Positions 49,299 to 57,969 of a DNA stretch of 64,000 nucleotides are shown here, piece by piece. The notes beneath the pieces were generated by a model that did not search any database, was not told the DNA's origin, and was given only the letters and a program-made list of their open reading frames with translations. Both the position numbers and the translations under genes were made by a program. The stretch comes from CAVXYG01 sp963766005 (GTDB lineage Bacteria > Actinomycetota > Actinomycetes > S36-B12 > GCA-2699445), in assembly GCA_963766005.1 (NCBI GenBank), contig CAVXYG010000009.1:1-64000 (forward strand), in the 5' to 3' direction. Every line of letters begins with the position of its first letter. Position 1 is the stretch's first letter.

Positions 49299-50610
49299 TC
49301 ATGCGGTCGATGCATCGCCGGTCGGCCGGCCGAAGACCGGATCGCTGTCCAGCGTTCGGTCCCGCGTCGCGAAGTACCACGCGGCCACGCCGAGGTAGGC
49401 CGCGCCGATGGCGAGGAAGCCGGCGGGCGCTACGCCATCGTCCGGAGCGAACGCCGCCACGAGGGTGACGCCGATGACCAGGCCGAGGTTCACCGTCAGA
49501 TCCACGATCGAGAACACGCGCCCCAGCGCGGCATCCGGGATGCGCCGCTGGAGGATGGAGTCCGAGCAGATCTTCGCCGACTGGTTGGACAAGCCCACGA
49601 AGGGCGCCGCCACGACGATGGGCAGCAGCGCGACGGTGAAGAGCGAGGGCGTGACGACCGCGGCGGCCAGCACCGCGGCGACCGCCGTCCACTGCACCGG
49701 ACCCAAAGACCGGCCGAACCGCGGGCGTGAGCATCGCTGCCAGGAAGGCCCCCGCGGTCACCCCGGCCGCCACCAGGGCGAAATCGGCCAGCGCGGCGTC
49801 GGGTTGGTCGGGCGGATGGATCCGGTTGCGCAGCAGGAGCAGGAGCAGCAGCGTCAGCGCCCCGACGAGCACCCGGTTCACCAGCACGACGACCAGCGAC
49901 CTCGCGGCCGCGGGATGCTGCCCCAGCTCGCGGACACCGCCGGTGAACTCGCCGACGACTCCGCGCAGCGTCTGCGACGGTCCTCGAGCCGAGGGTCCGA
50001 GCTGATCCGGTCCCAGGAGCAGCGGCCACAGCCCGGCAGCGACGTAGACCGCCCCCGTCATCCCCAGCACGACCATCGATCCGTCGTCACCGCCGCCGGC
50101 CAGCCCGCGGATGCCGACGCCGGCGAACGCGCCGAGGGCGTAGGCGATCGTGCCGGCCGTCGGTTTGACGCTGTTTGCCAGGACGAGGTCCTTGGGCTCC
50201 ACGACGTGCGGCAGCGAAGCCGACAGGCCGGCAAGGACGAATCGACCCATGCCGACGGTGACCAGCACCGACAGGCCGAGCCACACTCCAGCACGATCGC
50301 CGGCCACGAGCAGCACCAGTGGGATGCACGAGAGCCCACGCAGGATGTTCACTCGGACCAGAACCCCGCGCCGCCGCCAACGGTCCAGCAGGATGCCGGC
50401 GAACGGCCCGATCAGTGAGTAGGGGAGCAGGAGTATCGCGAAGGCTGCGGCAACCGCCCCCGGCGACGTCTGGCGCTCGGGGGAGAACAGCACGAAGGTG
50501 GCCAGAGCGGCTTGCAGCAGCCCGTCGGCGAACTGCCCGGTCAGCCGGGTCGCCAGCAGTGCCCGAAAGTCGGGTCGTTGCAGGATCGCCCCGACCTCGC
50601 GCCATGCCAC
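49299..50610 (-). CDS. MFS transporter, frameshifted
   Basis: About 436 residues and 12 membrane helices if repaired. The N-half shows FRALLATRLTGQFADGLLQAALATFVLF and the motif-A-like GILLDRWRRRGVLV. The C-half shows VTPSLFTVALLPIVVAAPFVGLSNQSAKICSDSILQRRIPD... It exports or imports an unknown solute by proton exchange. GGG at 49723-49725 carries one base too many; removing it restores ..AAMLTPRFGRSLGPVQWTAV... The start is GTG 50610. The gene diverges from an unknown membrane protein across an inverted repeat. Confidence 0.85.
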
Positions 50611-50657
50611 CCCTCGACAGTATCGCTACCGAGTTGTTATCGAATTCGTCAAATCCG

Positions 50658-50678
50658 ACGGACATCCCGCATGTCCGT
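50658..50678. promoter_or_regulatory. inverted repeat between divergent genes
   Basis: ACGGACAT (50658-50665) and ATGTCCGT (50671-50678) form perfect 8-bp arms around CCCGC, in the 145-base gap between the MFS gene and the membrane-protein gene. It is placed as an operator for one or both; the binding protein is unknown. Confidence 0.45.
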
Positions 50679-50755
50679 TCGATAGTTTGCAGGCGTTTCA
50701 TCGGCTGTCCTCGCATCCGCGGGGCCGGCCGACCGCTCGAGCGTGTGGAGGCGCT

Positions 50756-51304
50756 ATGGGACGTGTATGGATACTGGCGGGCGCCTTAATGGCGGTGTCC
50801 GTGATCTTGTTCATCTTCCAAGGGTTCATGGGCACGCAAGGCATGCTCACGATCGGTCTGTGTATCGGCGCCGGCGCAGCCGCCGCCTACATCCAGGGTC
50901 AGCCCGGTATCGGCAGAGCGATGTACCTCTTCGGCGGAGTCTTCATCGGAGCCCTGGGCTTCTTGCTCGGTGCATTGAGCTTCCCCGACACCAACGTCGG
51001 CCTGTGGCTCGGGGCGTTCATCCCGTTGGCCATCGCTGGGCTGGCGGCGATGTGGAGCAAGCGCACCGAGATGTTCATCGCGGCCAACATCGGCGCGGGA
51101 GCGCTCGCCGGGGTCTACGCGAACGTCTTCGACGCCGATCCGCAGTCCATCAACGTGTCGCTGCCGATCGCGATCGGCCAGACCGTCCTCCCGATGGGCC
51201 TGGGGTTCCTGGCCGCGGTGCTGGTCCGCACCTTCGCCGGTGACGATCCGCCGCGTGGCAGGACGAGGGCGATGAGGCCGGTCCCTCCGACGACGAGACG
51301 ATGA
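50756..51304 (+). CDS. unrecognised multi-spanning membrane protein (C-terminus probably mis-framed)
   Basis: A 182-residue frame with about six membrane helices (VWILAGALMAVSVILFIFQG, .. GMLTIGLCIGAGAAAAY, .. AMYLFGGVFIGALGFLLGAL, ..). No family is recognised. The printed end RPVPPTTRR looks wrong. One base inserted near 51255 gives ..RWQDEGDEAGPSDDETMTWD.., ending in a TGA at 51349-51351 that overlaps the next ATG as ATGA. I therefore think the real gene runs to 51351 and is coupled to the secreted protein that follows. GGAG precedes the ATG. Confidence 0.65.
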   Translation: MGRVWILAGALMAVSVILFIFQGFMGTQGMLTIGLCIGAGAAAAYIQGQPGIGRAMYLFGGVFIGALGFLLGALSFPDTNVGLWLGAFIPLAIAGLAAMWSKRTEMFIAANIGAGALAGVYANVFDADPQSINVSLPIAIGQTVLPMGLGFLAAVLVRTFAGDDPPRGRTRAMRPVPPTTRR

Positions 51305-51347
51305 CCTGGGACGCCGAGACCCAGCAGATGGACCTGGAGGGATCCCG

Positions 51348-53316
51348 ATGAGACTGCATCGATCATGGGCTGCCAAGACGGCCGGCACCGTAGCAGCGAT
51401 GTCGCTGCTCCTGGGCCCGGCCGCGGTCGCAACCGCCCAGGAGGAGTCACCCTCCCCCGAGCCGGAGGCCGTCGACGAGGGCGAGGCGACCACGACCGAC
51501 GCCGAAGCCACCTCCGATGACGGCCACACCAGCGTCAACGAACCCAAGGACAACACCTTCGCCCTCGGGCAGAGCATGCAGATCCGCGTCAACGCCGACG
51601 GGGAGCCGAACTCGGGCCTGATCAACTTCCGCTGGTCGGTGAGCCAGTTGACCGTCCAGGGCCCCTCGGACGGGAGCAAGGACGGCTCGTACGAGGTCCC
51701 GGTCCCAGAGGGCGGCAACCTGCCCCGCTACCTGAACAAGTTCGGGTTCATCAGCACCGAGAACGGCGAGGGCATCTGGGACGTCGATGTCGAGGACGGC
51801 TATGCCACCGCGCGCTCGGTCTCGCTGTACCCGGATGACCTGACGCCGGCGGTGTCCCTGGAGACGGAGTTCACGCTCGACGGCGAACCCGTGACCGCCC
51901 AGGAGATCGTCGGCAAGGACGGCGTCGTCACAGCGAGCTACACGCTGATCAACAACACGACGTCGCCGACCGAGGTGACCGTTGAGGACCTCAGCGGCAA
52001 CCCGGTGACGGTCACCGTGGATGCGGATATGCCGCTGGTCGGCATCGCCAAGACGCTGCTGCCCTACCGATTCACCGGTCTGAATACCGGCTCCGGCATC
52101 CAGGGCGCCGACGGGCGCGGCAACAACCAGGTGCAGTGGATCGCACTGCCGTTCGCTCCGCTCGCCAGCGATCATCAGGCGACCTTCGGTTGGTCGGCGT
52201 ACGTCCGCGACGGGCTCATCCCGGAAATGCTGATTCAGGTCGCAGTGCTGCATATCCCGGCTCACGAAGACGACCCGGCCACCCCCGAGGATGAGAGCCA
52301 GACCAACGGTTCGGATTCGCCGGTGAACCTGGATCCCGCGGTAGCGGAGATCCAGGCCGGGCTGGCGTCGGTTGTCGCAGGTATTGACACTCTGTTCTCC
52401 GGAGGCGGCGAGGATCCCCTGAAGGCCCTCGAGGGGAAGTTGAACGCCTTCTTCCAGAGCCTCGGCACGGATCTGCAGACCGTCGCCAGCAACCTGGATC
52501 CAGCCGTGCCGGGAACCCTGGCCAACCAGTTGCAGTCGTTGATTGAGCCCTTGACCGAAATCGAGGCCGCGCTGGGTGCTGCGAGTGGGAACTGGGATGC
52601 GCTGCTGGAGACGCTCGCGGACATCGTCGCGCTGCTCGAGAACAGGCTCACCGGCTGTGACGGCATTGCTGGCACGCAGTTCCCCGGCGGAGCGGAGCAG
52701 TGTAAGGCGGTGCTCGCCGTTCTGAAGGGAATCGTGGACAACCCGGATTCGGTCAAGACCAATATTGACTTCATCCGCGGTGCCCTGGCCCCGATCATTC
52801 CGCTGCTGAACACCGTGGTGGATGCGATGGCCGGCCTGAGCGAGTACCTTCCGCACCATCGCAGAAGGGCTCCCGGTCGCTGAGTTGCCGACGCTGGATG
52901 CGGTCATCAGCAGCGTCGTCGCGGATCTCTTGGCTTCGCCCGGTGGTCAGCAGCTCACCGGTGGCCTTGCCCAAGTCGGGGGCGGCGTGAGCATGGCCAC
53001 AGCTGAGATCGCGGCCTTCGCAGGCGAAGCGATCGCTGCGCTGCAGGGCGGAGTGGAGACGGCCAATGAGGCCATCGTCGGTCTGAAGGGCAGCCTCGGC
53101 GGCATGCTGGCCAAGTCGGCGGAGTCCCCGTTGGTCTACGGTCCGCTGCCGGAGGGCACGCCCGAGGGCACCGTGCTCGCTGGTGCCTACGAGTTCCGGA
53201 TCGATGCGGCGGACACCAACATGCCGTACACCCTGCCGCGGATCTTGGTGGGCCTCCTGGCACTCATCGCAGGTGGCCTGGTCGTCAAGTTCGCTGCCGG
53301 GCGGGCAACCAGCTAG
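51348..53316 (+). CDS. unrecognised secreted/membrane-anchored protein, frameshifted
   Basis: About 655 residues if repaired. A signal peptide (AAKTAGTVAAMSLLLGPAAV, cut near ATAQ) leads to an acidic Thr/Glu linker and a beta-rich domain of about 250 residues (..VTASYTLINNTTSPTEVTVED..). A long helical region with repeating Leu/Ala patterns follows (about 330-560), and a C-terminal membrane helix (ILVGLLALIAGGLVVKFA). It is thus a type I membrane protein facing outward. One extra base near 52838-52848 breaks it; repair gives ..GLSSTFRTIAEGLPVAELPTL... GGAGGG precedes the ATG. Function is unknown; it is coupled to the upstream membrane protein. Confidence 0.65.
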
Positions 53317-53328
53317 CACCGGCATGCG

Positions 53329-53353
53329 GTGCGGGGTCCAACAGACCCCGCAC
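53329..53353 (+). terminator. terminator hairpin 1 after the secreted-protein gene
   Basis: GTGCGGGGTC (53329-53338) and GACCCCGCAC (53344-53353) form a perfect 10-bp stem with the loop CAACA, 12 bases past the stop codon. Confidence 0.75.
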
Positions 53354-53363
53354 CCGGCCTAGC

Positions 53364-53404
53364 AGCAGAGCGCCGATCGGTTTCCAGCCGGTCGGCGCTC
53401 TGCT
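53364..53404. terminator. bidirectional terminator hairpin 2
   Basis: AGCAGAGCGCCGATCGG (53364-53380) and CCGGTCGGCGCTCTGCT (53388-53404) form a 17-bp stem with one G-T pair and a 7-base loop. It lies between convergent genes and could stop transcription from both sides. The remaining bases to 53607 hold no gene. Confidence 0.75.
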
Positions 53405-53607
53405 GTGTCCGTGATGGGTTCGGACACCGACGACTGCGGCAACTGGCCAGGGAGCCGACGGGAGTCGACGCAGGGTGTCCGTCGCCATGCGGTCCTCCGA
53501 GGAGCACCGCAGCCAGGCAGCGGCTGGAAGTGCCGCAGGCCGGTGCCTCCCACGGGGGCGACCGGGGGGGTCGGGGGTCGGCCGGAAGGGTGCTGGGGGC
53601 GCCGAGC

Positions 53608-55563
53608 TCAGGGCCCAGCGAGCCAGTCCACCGGGTTCATCCGGTTGCCGCTGGAGTCGAACGCCTCGAAATGCAGGTGGGGGCCGGTGGAGTTTCCGGT
53701 GCTGCCGACAGCACCGATGCGATCGCCGACACTGACGCTCTGTCCCACCGAGACGTTGAGCTCCGACAGGTGCGAGTACGTGGTCTGGGTCCCATCGTCG
53801 TGCTGGATGGTGATCTGGTTGCCGTAGGGCCCGTTGAACCCTGCGGCCGTGACCGTGCCGCCCGAGGCGGCGACCACTTCGGTGCCGGCTGGAGCCGCGT
53901 AGTCGGAGCCGGTGTGGTACCCGCTCGACCAGTTGCTGCCCGCCGATCCGTAGGCCGTGGTGATGGAGTATCCGGCCACCGGGGCGATGCGCTGATCGGT
54001 GCGGGAGTCCGCCTCGGCGACAACGGCATTCCACTGGTTGACGTTGGCCGCCTGCGCGTCGACGACGGCCTGCTGCTCAGCGGTCGCCTCGGCCGCCTCA
54101 GTAGCGGCGTCCGAGACCTGCTGGAGGGCTGTCTGAGCCTGCGCCACTTCCTGCTCGGCGTTGTCGAGGTTGTACTTCGCCTTGTTGAAGGAGCCGCGGG
54201 CCTGCGCCTCCTCTTCCTCGGTCAGCGTGTTGCGCGAGCTCTCGGCGTAGTCCAGTTGGTCCTCGGCGCTGTCCAGCGTCGCGTTCGCATCCTGCACGTC
54301 CTGCTTGGCGAGCGACAGATCGGTGGATGCGGTCTCCACCGCGGCATCGGCTGCTGCCTGTTGCTGCTGCATCGCCGTCAACTCTGCTTGGGCAGCGTCG
54401 AGGGCCGCCTGCTCGGCGGCCGCAGCCTGATTGGCAGCCGCCATCTGCTCGGTGCTGACCTTGTCCGGGATCGCGTCCGCAGACGGCGCGGCCTGGCCGA
54501 TGGGGGCTGGGGCGGCCACCTGCGCTTCCGGCGCGGCTTCGGCGTCGGCCGCTGCCGCCGCTGACTCGGTGCTGTCCTGCTCGGCCTCGGCCTCGGCTGC
54601 TGGGTCCAGCGGCGCCTCGACGGTCGTGGCGCTGGCGGACGACGCCGAGGCGGTGGCTGCCGCCGGCCGAGCCGCGACGCCGAGGAGTCCCAAGGACAGC
54701 GCCGCCACTGCGGCCGCCTTGGCGTATTGCGGCGGAATGAGCCGCATGTTCACGGCATCCACGACGATCCCGACGTCGCACGGCGCATCGCGCAGCAGTC
54801 GGTAGGCGGTATCGATGCTGTCGCCCTGGATCAACTGGCGCCGGACGCGCTTCAACCGCCCGAACCGGGGCCCGACGTCGATGGGTCGAAGGTCGTCGAT
54901 GACCAGGTCGTAGCCACCTTCGCGCACAGCGTCGAGGACGAGTTGATCGCGCGCCGCGGCCTCTCCGAGGGAGATCCAGTTGACCTCCAGCCCGATCTCG
55001 CGAGCCCTCTCCAGAGCCATCTCCAGAATCTCGGCGTCATCGGAGATGGTGAAGACATCCGCGCGAGCCTCCTCGAAGGACTGCGGAGGGTTGAGCGGAT
55101 CGCCGCCCAGGAGGAGGACATCCAGCGTTGCCCCGGTTCGCCAGGCCAGGCCGACACCCGCCATGGCCAGGGTTCCGGTCGTGATCGTCTCGCGCGCGTC
55201 GGCGACGAGCGCGATCCGGCGGTACCGCGGCCCTTGGTGCCCGTTGATCAGGACGAATCCGGGGAATCCGTCTGCCAGGAAGGGCCGGGCGGCGGACAAG
55301 TAGTCGGCGAGGAGCCGAGTCGGGTCCAGTGCGGCCGGAACCAGCGCCGTGTACGCGCGTTCGTCGTACATCGTCGCGATGACCGACTTGACGTTGCAGT
55401 GCTTCTTGCCGACGGCAAGCACATGGTGCTCGGGATCGTCGAGGTGGTCCTCGGTCACGCGGTAGACGTTGGGGGAGATCCGATCCGCCCGCGCCAGCAG
55501 GTCGTCTGCCTCGACGCCGCCGTCGTCAAGGACGACGACGGCCCCCCGGTACTCGCCAGTCAT
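53608..55563 (-). CDS. UspA-like domain joined to an M23 (LytM) peptidase
   Basis: A 651-residue frame. Residues about 116-270 resemble a universal-stress-protein fold (YRRIALVADARET..GATLDVLLLGG..GYDLVIDDLRP..CDVGIVVDA). Met273 starts what looks like a signal peptide or membrane anchor (MRLIPPQYAKAAAVAALSLG..). An Ala/Glu coiled coil follows (about 350-500), then an M23 domain with zinc ligands His550, Asp554, His629 and His631 (HTGSD, HLH) that should cut peptidoglycan crosslinks. Either it is a real cytoplasm-to-envelope fusion, or an extra base hides a stop: losing one G near 54752 gives GCC TGA two bases before ATG 54747. GGAGG precedes ATG 55563. Confidence 0.75.
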   Translation of the reverse strand: MTGEYRGAVVVLDDGGVEADDLLARADRISPNVYRVTEDHLDDPEHHVLAVGKKHCNVKSVIATMYDERAYTALVPAALDPTRLLADYLSAARPFLADGFPGFVLINGHQGPRYRRIALVADARETITTGTLAMAGVGLAWRTGATLDVLLLGGDPLNPPQSFEEARADVFTISDDAEILEMALERAREIGLEVNWISLGEAAARDQLVLDAVREGGYDLVIDDLRPIDVGPRFGRLKRVRRQLIQGDSIDTAYRLLRDAPCDVGIVVDAVNMRLIPPQYAKAAAVAALSLGLLGVAARPAAATASASSASATTVEAPLDPAAEAEAEQDSTESAAAAADAEAAPEAQVAAPAPIGQAAPSADAIPDKVSTEQMAAANQAAAAEQAALDAAQAELTAMQQQQAAADAAVETASTDLSLAKQDVQDANATLDSAEDQLDYAESSRNTLTEEEEAQARGSFNKAKYNLDNAEQEVAQAQTALQQVSDAATEAAEATAEQQAVVDAQAANVNQWNAVVAEADSRTDQRIAPVAGYSITTAYGSAGSNWSSGYHTGSDYAAPAGTEVVAASGGTVTAAGFNGPYGNQITIQHDDGTQTTYSHLSELNVSVGQSVSVGDRIGAVGSTGNSTGPHLHFEAFDSSGNRMNPVDWLAGP

Positions 55564-55709
55564 GACCACCCACCGCCTCCACCAAACCAACGCAACAACT
55601 ACTCATAGTGTCAATTAGGTTACGCGGATGTTGCCCAGAGTGGGAAGAGCGGGCGAATATTACGTCACGAGGAGTGGGAATTGGCTCGGTTGGGCCCGAG
55701 GACACGCGT

Positions 55710-55749
55710 GTGTCCCGCCACATTCGGGGATGCGAATGCAGCGGGACAC
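55710..55749 (-). terminator. two-tier hairpin downstream of ino1
   Basis: GTGTCCCGC (55710-55718) pairs with GCGGGACAC (55741-55749), and inside it CATTCG (55721-55726) pairs with CGAATG (55733-55738), with a symmetric CA/CA internal loop. It lies 68 bases past the ino1 stop, so it probably ends the padR-ino1 transcript. It also lies upstream of the M23 gene. Confidence 0.6.
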
Positions 55750-55816
55750 GGGCGCTGGTCACCGCGGAGCGTCGGGCAGCGGAACGGGAGGGACGCCGGG
55801 CAGGCGTCGGGTCTGG

Positions 55817-56897
55817 CTACCGCTCCACTCGGCCGGCGATGAAGTCCTCGACTGCTCGGGCAGCCTGATCGTCGGTGTACTGCACCGGCGGGGACTTCAT
55901 GAAGTAGCTCGAAGCCGACAGGATCGGGCCGCCGATGCCGCGGTCCTTGGCGATCTTGGCCGCCCGCAGCGCGTCGATGATGACGCCTGCGGAGTTCGGG
56001 GAGTCCCAGACCTCGAGCTTGTACTCCAGGGTCAGCGGAACATCGCCGAAGGCGCGGCCCTCGAGGCGGACGAAGGCCCACTTGCGGTCGTCCAGCCAGG
56101 ACACGTAGTCCGACGGGCCGATGTGGACGTTGTCCTTGCCGATGTCGCGGGACAGCTGCGAGGTGACCGACTGGGTCTTGGAGATCTTCTTCGACTCCAG
56201 CCGCTCGCGCTCGAGCATGTTCATGAAGTCCATGTTGCCGCCGACGTTGAGCTGGTAGGTCCGGTCCACGGTGACGCCGCGGTCCTCGAACAACTTGGCC
56301 AGCACCCGGTGGGTGATGGTCGCGCCCACCTGGCTCTTGATGTCGTCGCCCACGATCGGCACGCCGGCCGCCTCGAACTTCGCCGCCCACTCCGGCGTCC
56401 CGGCGATGAACACCGGCAGCGCGTTGACGAACGCCACGCCGGCGTCGATCGCGCACTGGGCGTAGTACTTGGCCGCCTGCTTCGGAACCGACCGGCAGGT
56501 AGCACACCAGGACGTCGACGTCGGCATCCTGGAGCGCCGCGACGATATCGACAGGCTCCTCGTCGGACTCGGTGATCATCTCGCGGTAGTACTTGCCGAG
56601 CCCGTCGAAGGTGTGGCCGCGCTGGACGGTCACGTCGGTCGGGGGGACATCGGCGATCTTGATGGTGTTGTTCTCGCTGGCCACGATGGCGTGCGCGAGA
56701 TCCTGGCCCACCTTCTTGGCGTCCACGTCGAACGCGGCCACGAAGTGGACGTCGCTGACGTGGTACGGGCCGAACTGGACGTGCATCAGGCCGGGGACCT
56801 GCGACTCCGGGTCGGCGTTGCGGTAGTACTCCACGCCCTGGACGAGCGAGGCGGCGCAGTTTCCTACGCCGACGATGGCGACGTTGATCGCTCCCAT
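55817..56897 (-). CDS. ino1: inositol-3-phosphate synthase, frameshifted
   Basis: About 359 residues if repaired. It converts glucose 6-phosphate to myo-inositol 1-phosphate with NAD+, the first step toward phosphatidylinositol and mycothiol in actinobacteria. Visible parts are NVAIVGVGNCAASLVQGVEYY (NAD-binding), ADVDVLVCYLPVGSE, GDDIKSQVGATITHR, and LNVGGNMDFMNML..SKTQSV... The frame breaks at 56481-56482, where TT on the plus strand should be a single T; then ..GSEQAAKYYAQCAIDAGVAFVN is continuous. ATG 56897 lies 17 bases after padR. Confidence 0.92.
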
Positions 56898-56914
56898 CGT
56901 GCTTTCTCCTTTTC

Positions 56915-57523
56915 TCACTCGCGGGCGTCGGACGTGCCGGCGCCGGAGTTGTTGTGGTGTTGGGTGGTGGTGGTCATTGCGGATTCCTGGTCGATCAGCT
57001 CGCCCAGCCACCGCACTTCTCGTTCGACCTGGTCGAGGCCGTGCTGCTGCAACTGCAGCGTGTAGCCGTCCAAGCGCTCCCGGGTCCGGGCTGCGGACTC
57101 GCGAAGCGTGGCCAGCCGCTCCTCCAAGCGGCTGCGCCGCCCCTGGAGGATGCGCATCCGGACTTCCGCGTCGGTCCTGCCGAAGAAGGCCATGTGGACG
57201 CCGAAGCGGTCGTCCTCCCAGGCCTCCGGGCCGGACTGGTCCAGCCACTGCTGGAACCGCTCCTTGCCGTCCGCCGTGAGCCGGTAGACCACCTTCGCCC
57301 GGCGGCCGGACAGTGCCGGCACACCGGCGTCGCCGGTCCCGTCCTCGACGATGAGCCCTTGCTCCACCAGGGAGCGCAGGCACGGGTAGAGGGAGCCGTA
57401 GGAGATCGCTCGGAACGATCCGAGCACGCCGTTGAGCCGCTTGCGCAACTCGTATCCGTGCATCGGGGCGTCTTGCAGCAGGCCGAGCACGGCGTACTCG
57501 AGGACGCCACTTCGCTTGGCCAT
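56915..57523 (-). CDS. PadR-family transcriptional regulator
   Basis: A 202-residue repressor. The winged helix (MAKRSGVLEYAVLGLLQDAP.., YGSLYPCLRSLVEQGLI) is followed by the PadR C-terminal dimerisation helices (..RSRLEERLATLRESAARTRERLDGY..). It is a two-gene operon with ino1, the same pairing as in mycobacteria. The palindromic sites at 57628-57657 upstream suggest it represses itself and ino1. The start is ATG 57523 with AGGAAG upstream; the open frame to 57694 runs through the operator. The effector is unknown. Confidence 0.92.
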   Translation of the reverse strand: MAKRSGVLEYAVLGLLQDAPMHGYELRKRLNGVLGSFRAISYGSLYPCLRSLVEQGLIVEDGTGDAGVPALSGRRAKVVYRLTADGKERFQQWLDQSGPEAWEDDRFGVHMAFFGRTDAEVRMRILQGRRSRLEERLATLRESAARTRERLDGYTLQLQQHGLDQVEREVRWLGELIDQESAMTTTTQHHNNSGAGTSDARE

Positions 57524-57627
57524 GTCGGATCTTCCTGTTCGGGCGGTGCCTGTCGGCGCGCTCCGCGGCGGGTGCAGCACCGTGGCTGCCGCCGTCGCGT
57601 CGAACGCTCGAACGCACCTATTGCGAA

Positions 57628-57657
57628 GATACATCGACTGGATGTATCGAGTCGATA
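57628..57657. promoter_or_regulatory. candidate PadR operator
   Basis: GATACAT (57628-57634) and ATGTATC (57642-57648) form one perfect inverted repeat. It overlaps a second, TATCGA-G-TCGATA (57645-57657). The block is far more AT-rich than its surroundings and lies 105-134 bases upstream of padR, as expected for an autoregulated PadR promoter. Confidence 0.6.
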
Positions 57658-57784
57658 TATACCCCACATCGATGAGCCGAACCGGGATTCCCACCCTGCG
57701 TGTTGCCCGCGGCAGTGATGCCCATCACCCCCAGCGCGCTGGCCGCCGCCAGGGACCGGCCCGAAGCCCGCGTGGTCCGGATTC

Positions 57785-57848
57785 GCGTTGATCGCGCCGA
57801 ATGCTGGCTGTGAGGCGGGAATTCGTTGCGATCAACGCCTTTGCGGGG
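57785..57848. repeat. 11-bp inverted repeat upstream of ponA
   Basis: GCGTTGATCGC (57785-57795) and GCGATCAACGC (57838-57848) are exact inverses separated by 42 bases. They lie in the 446-base gap between padR and ponA, which otherwise shows no gene. They could be paired binding sites for a looping regulator or a large stem-loop. Confidence 0.5.
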
Positions 57849-57969
57849 CTTGGTTGCGCCGGCATGACGAGGCTCACACGGCGTGACGGAACATGGGCGG
57901 TCGGCACGGCGTCCTAGTCACTGTGTCGCCGATTCGTGGCGGCGGGGCTTGTCGCCTACGGGGGAAGAT

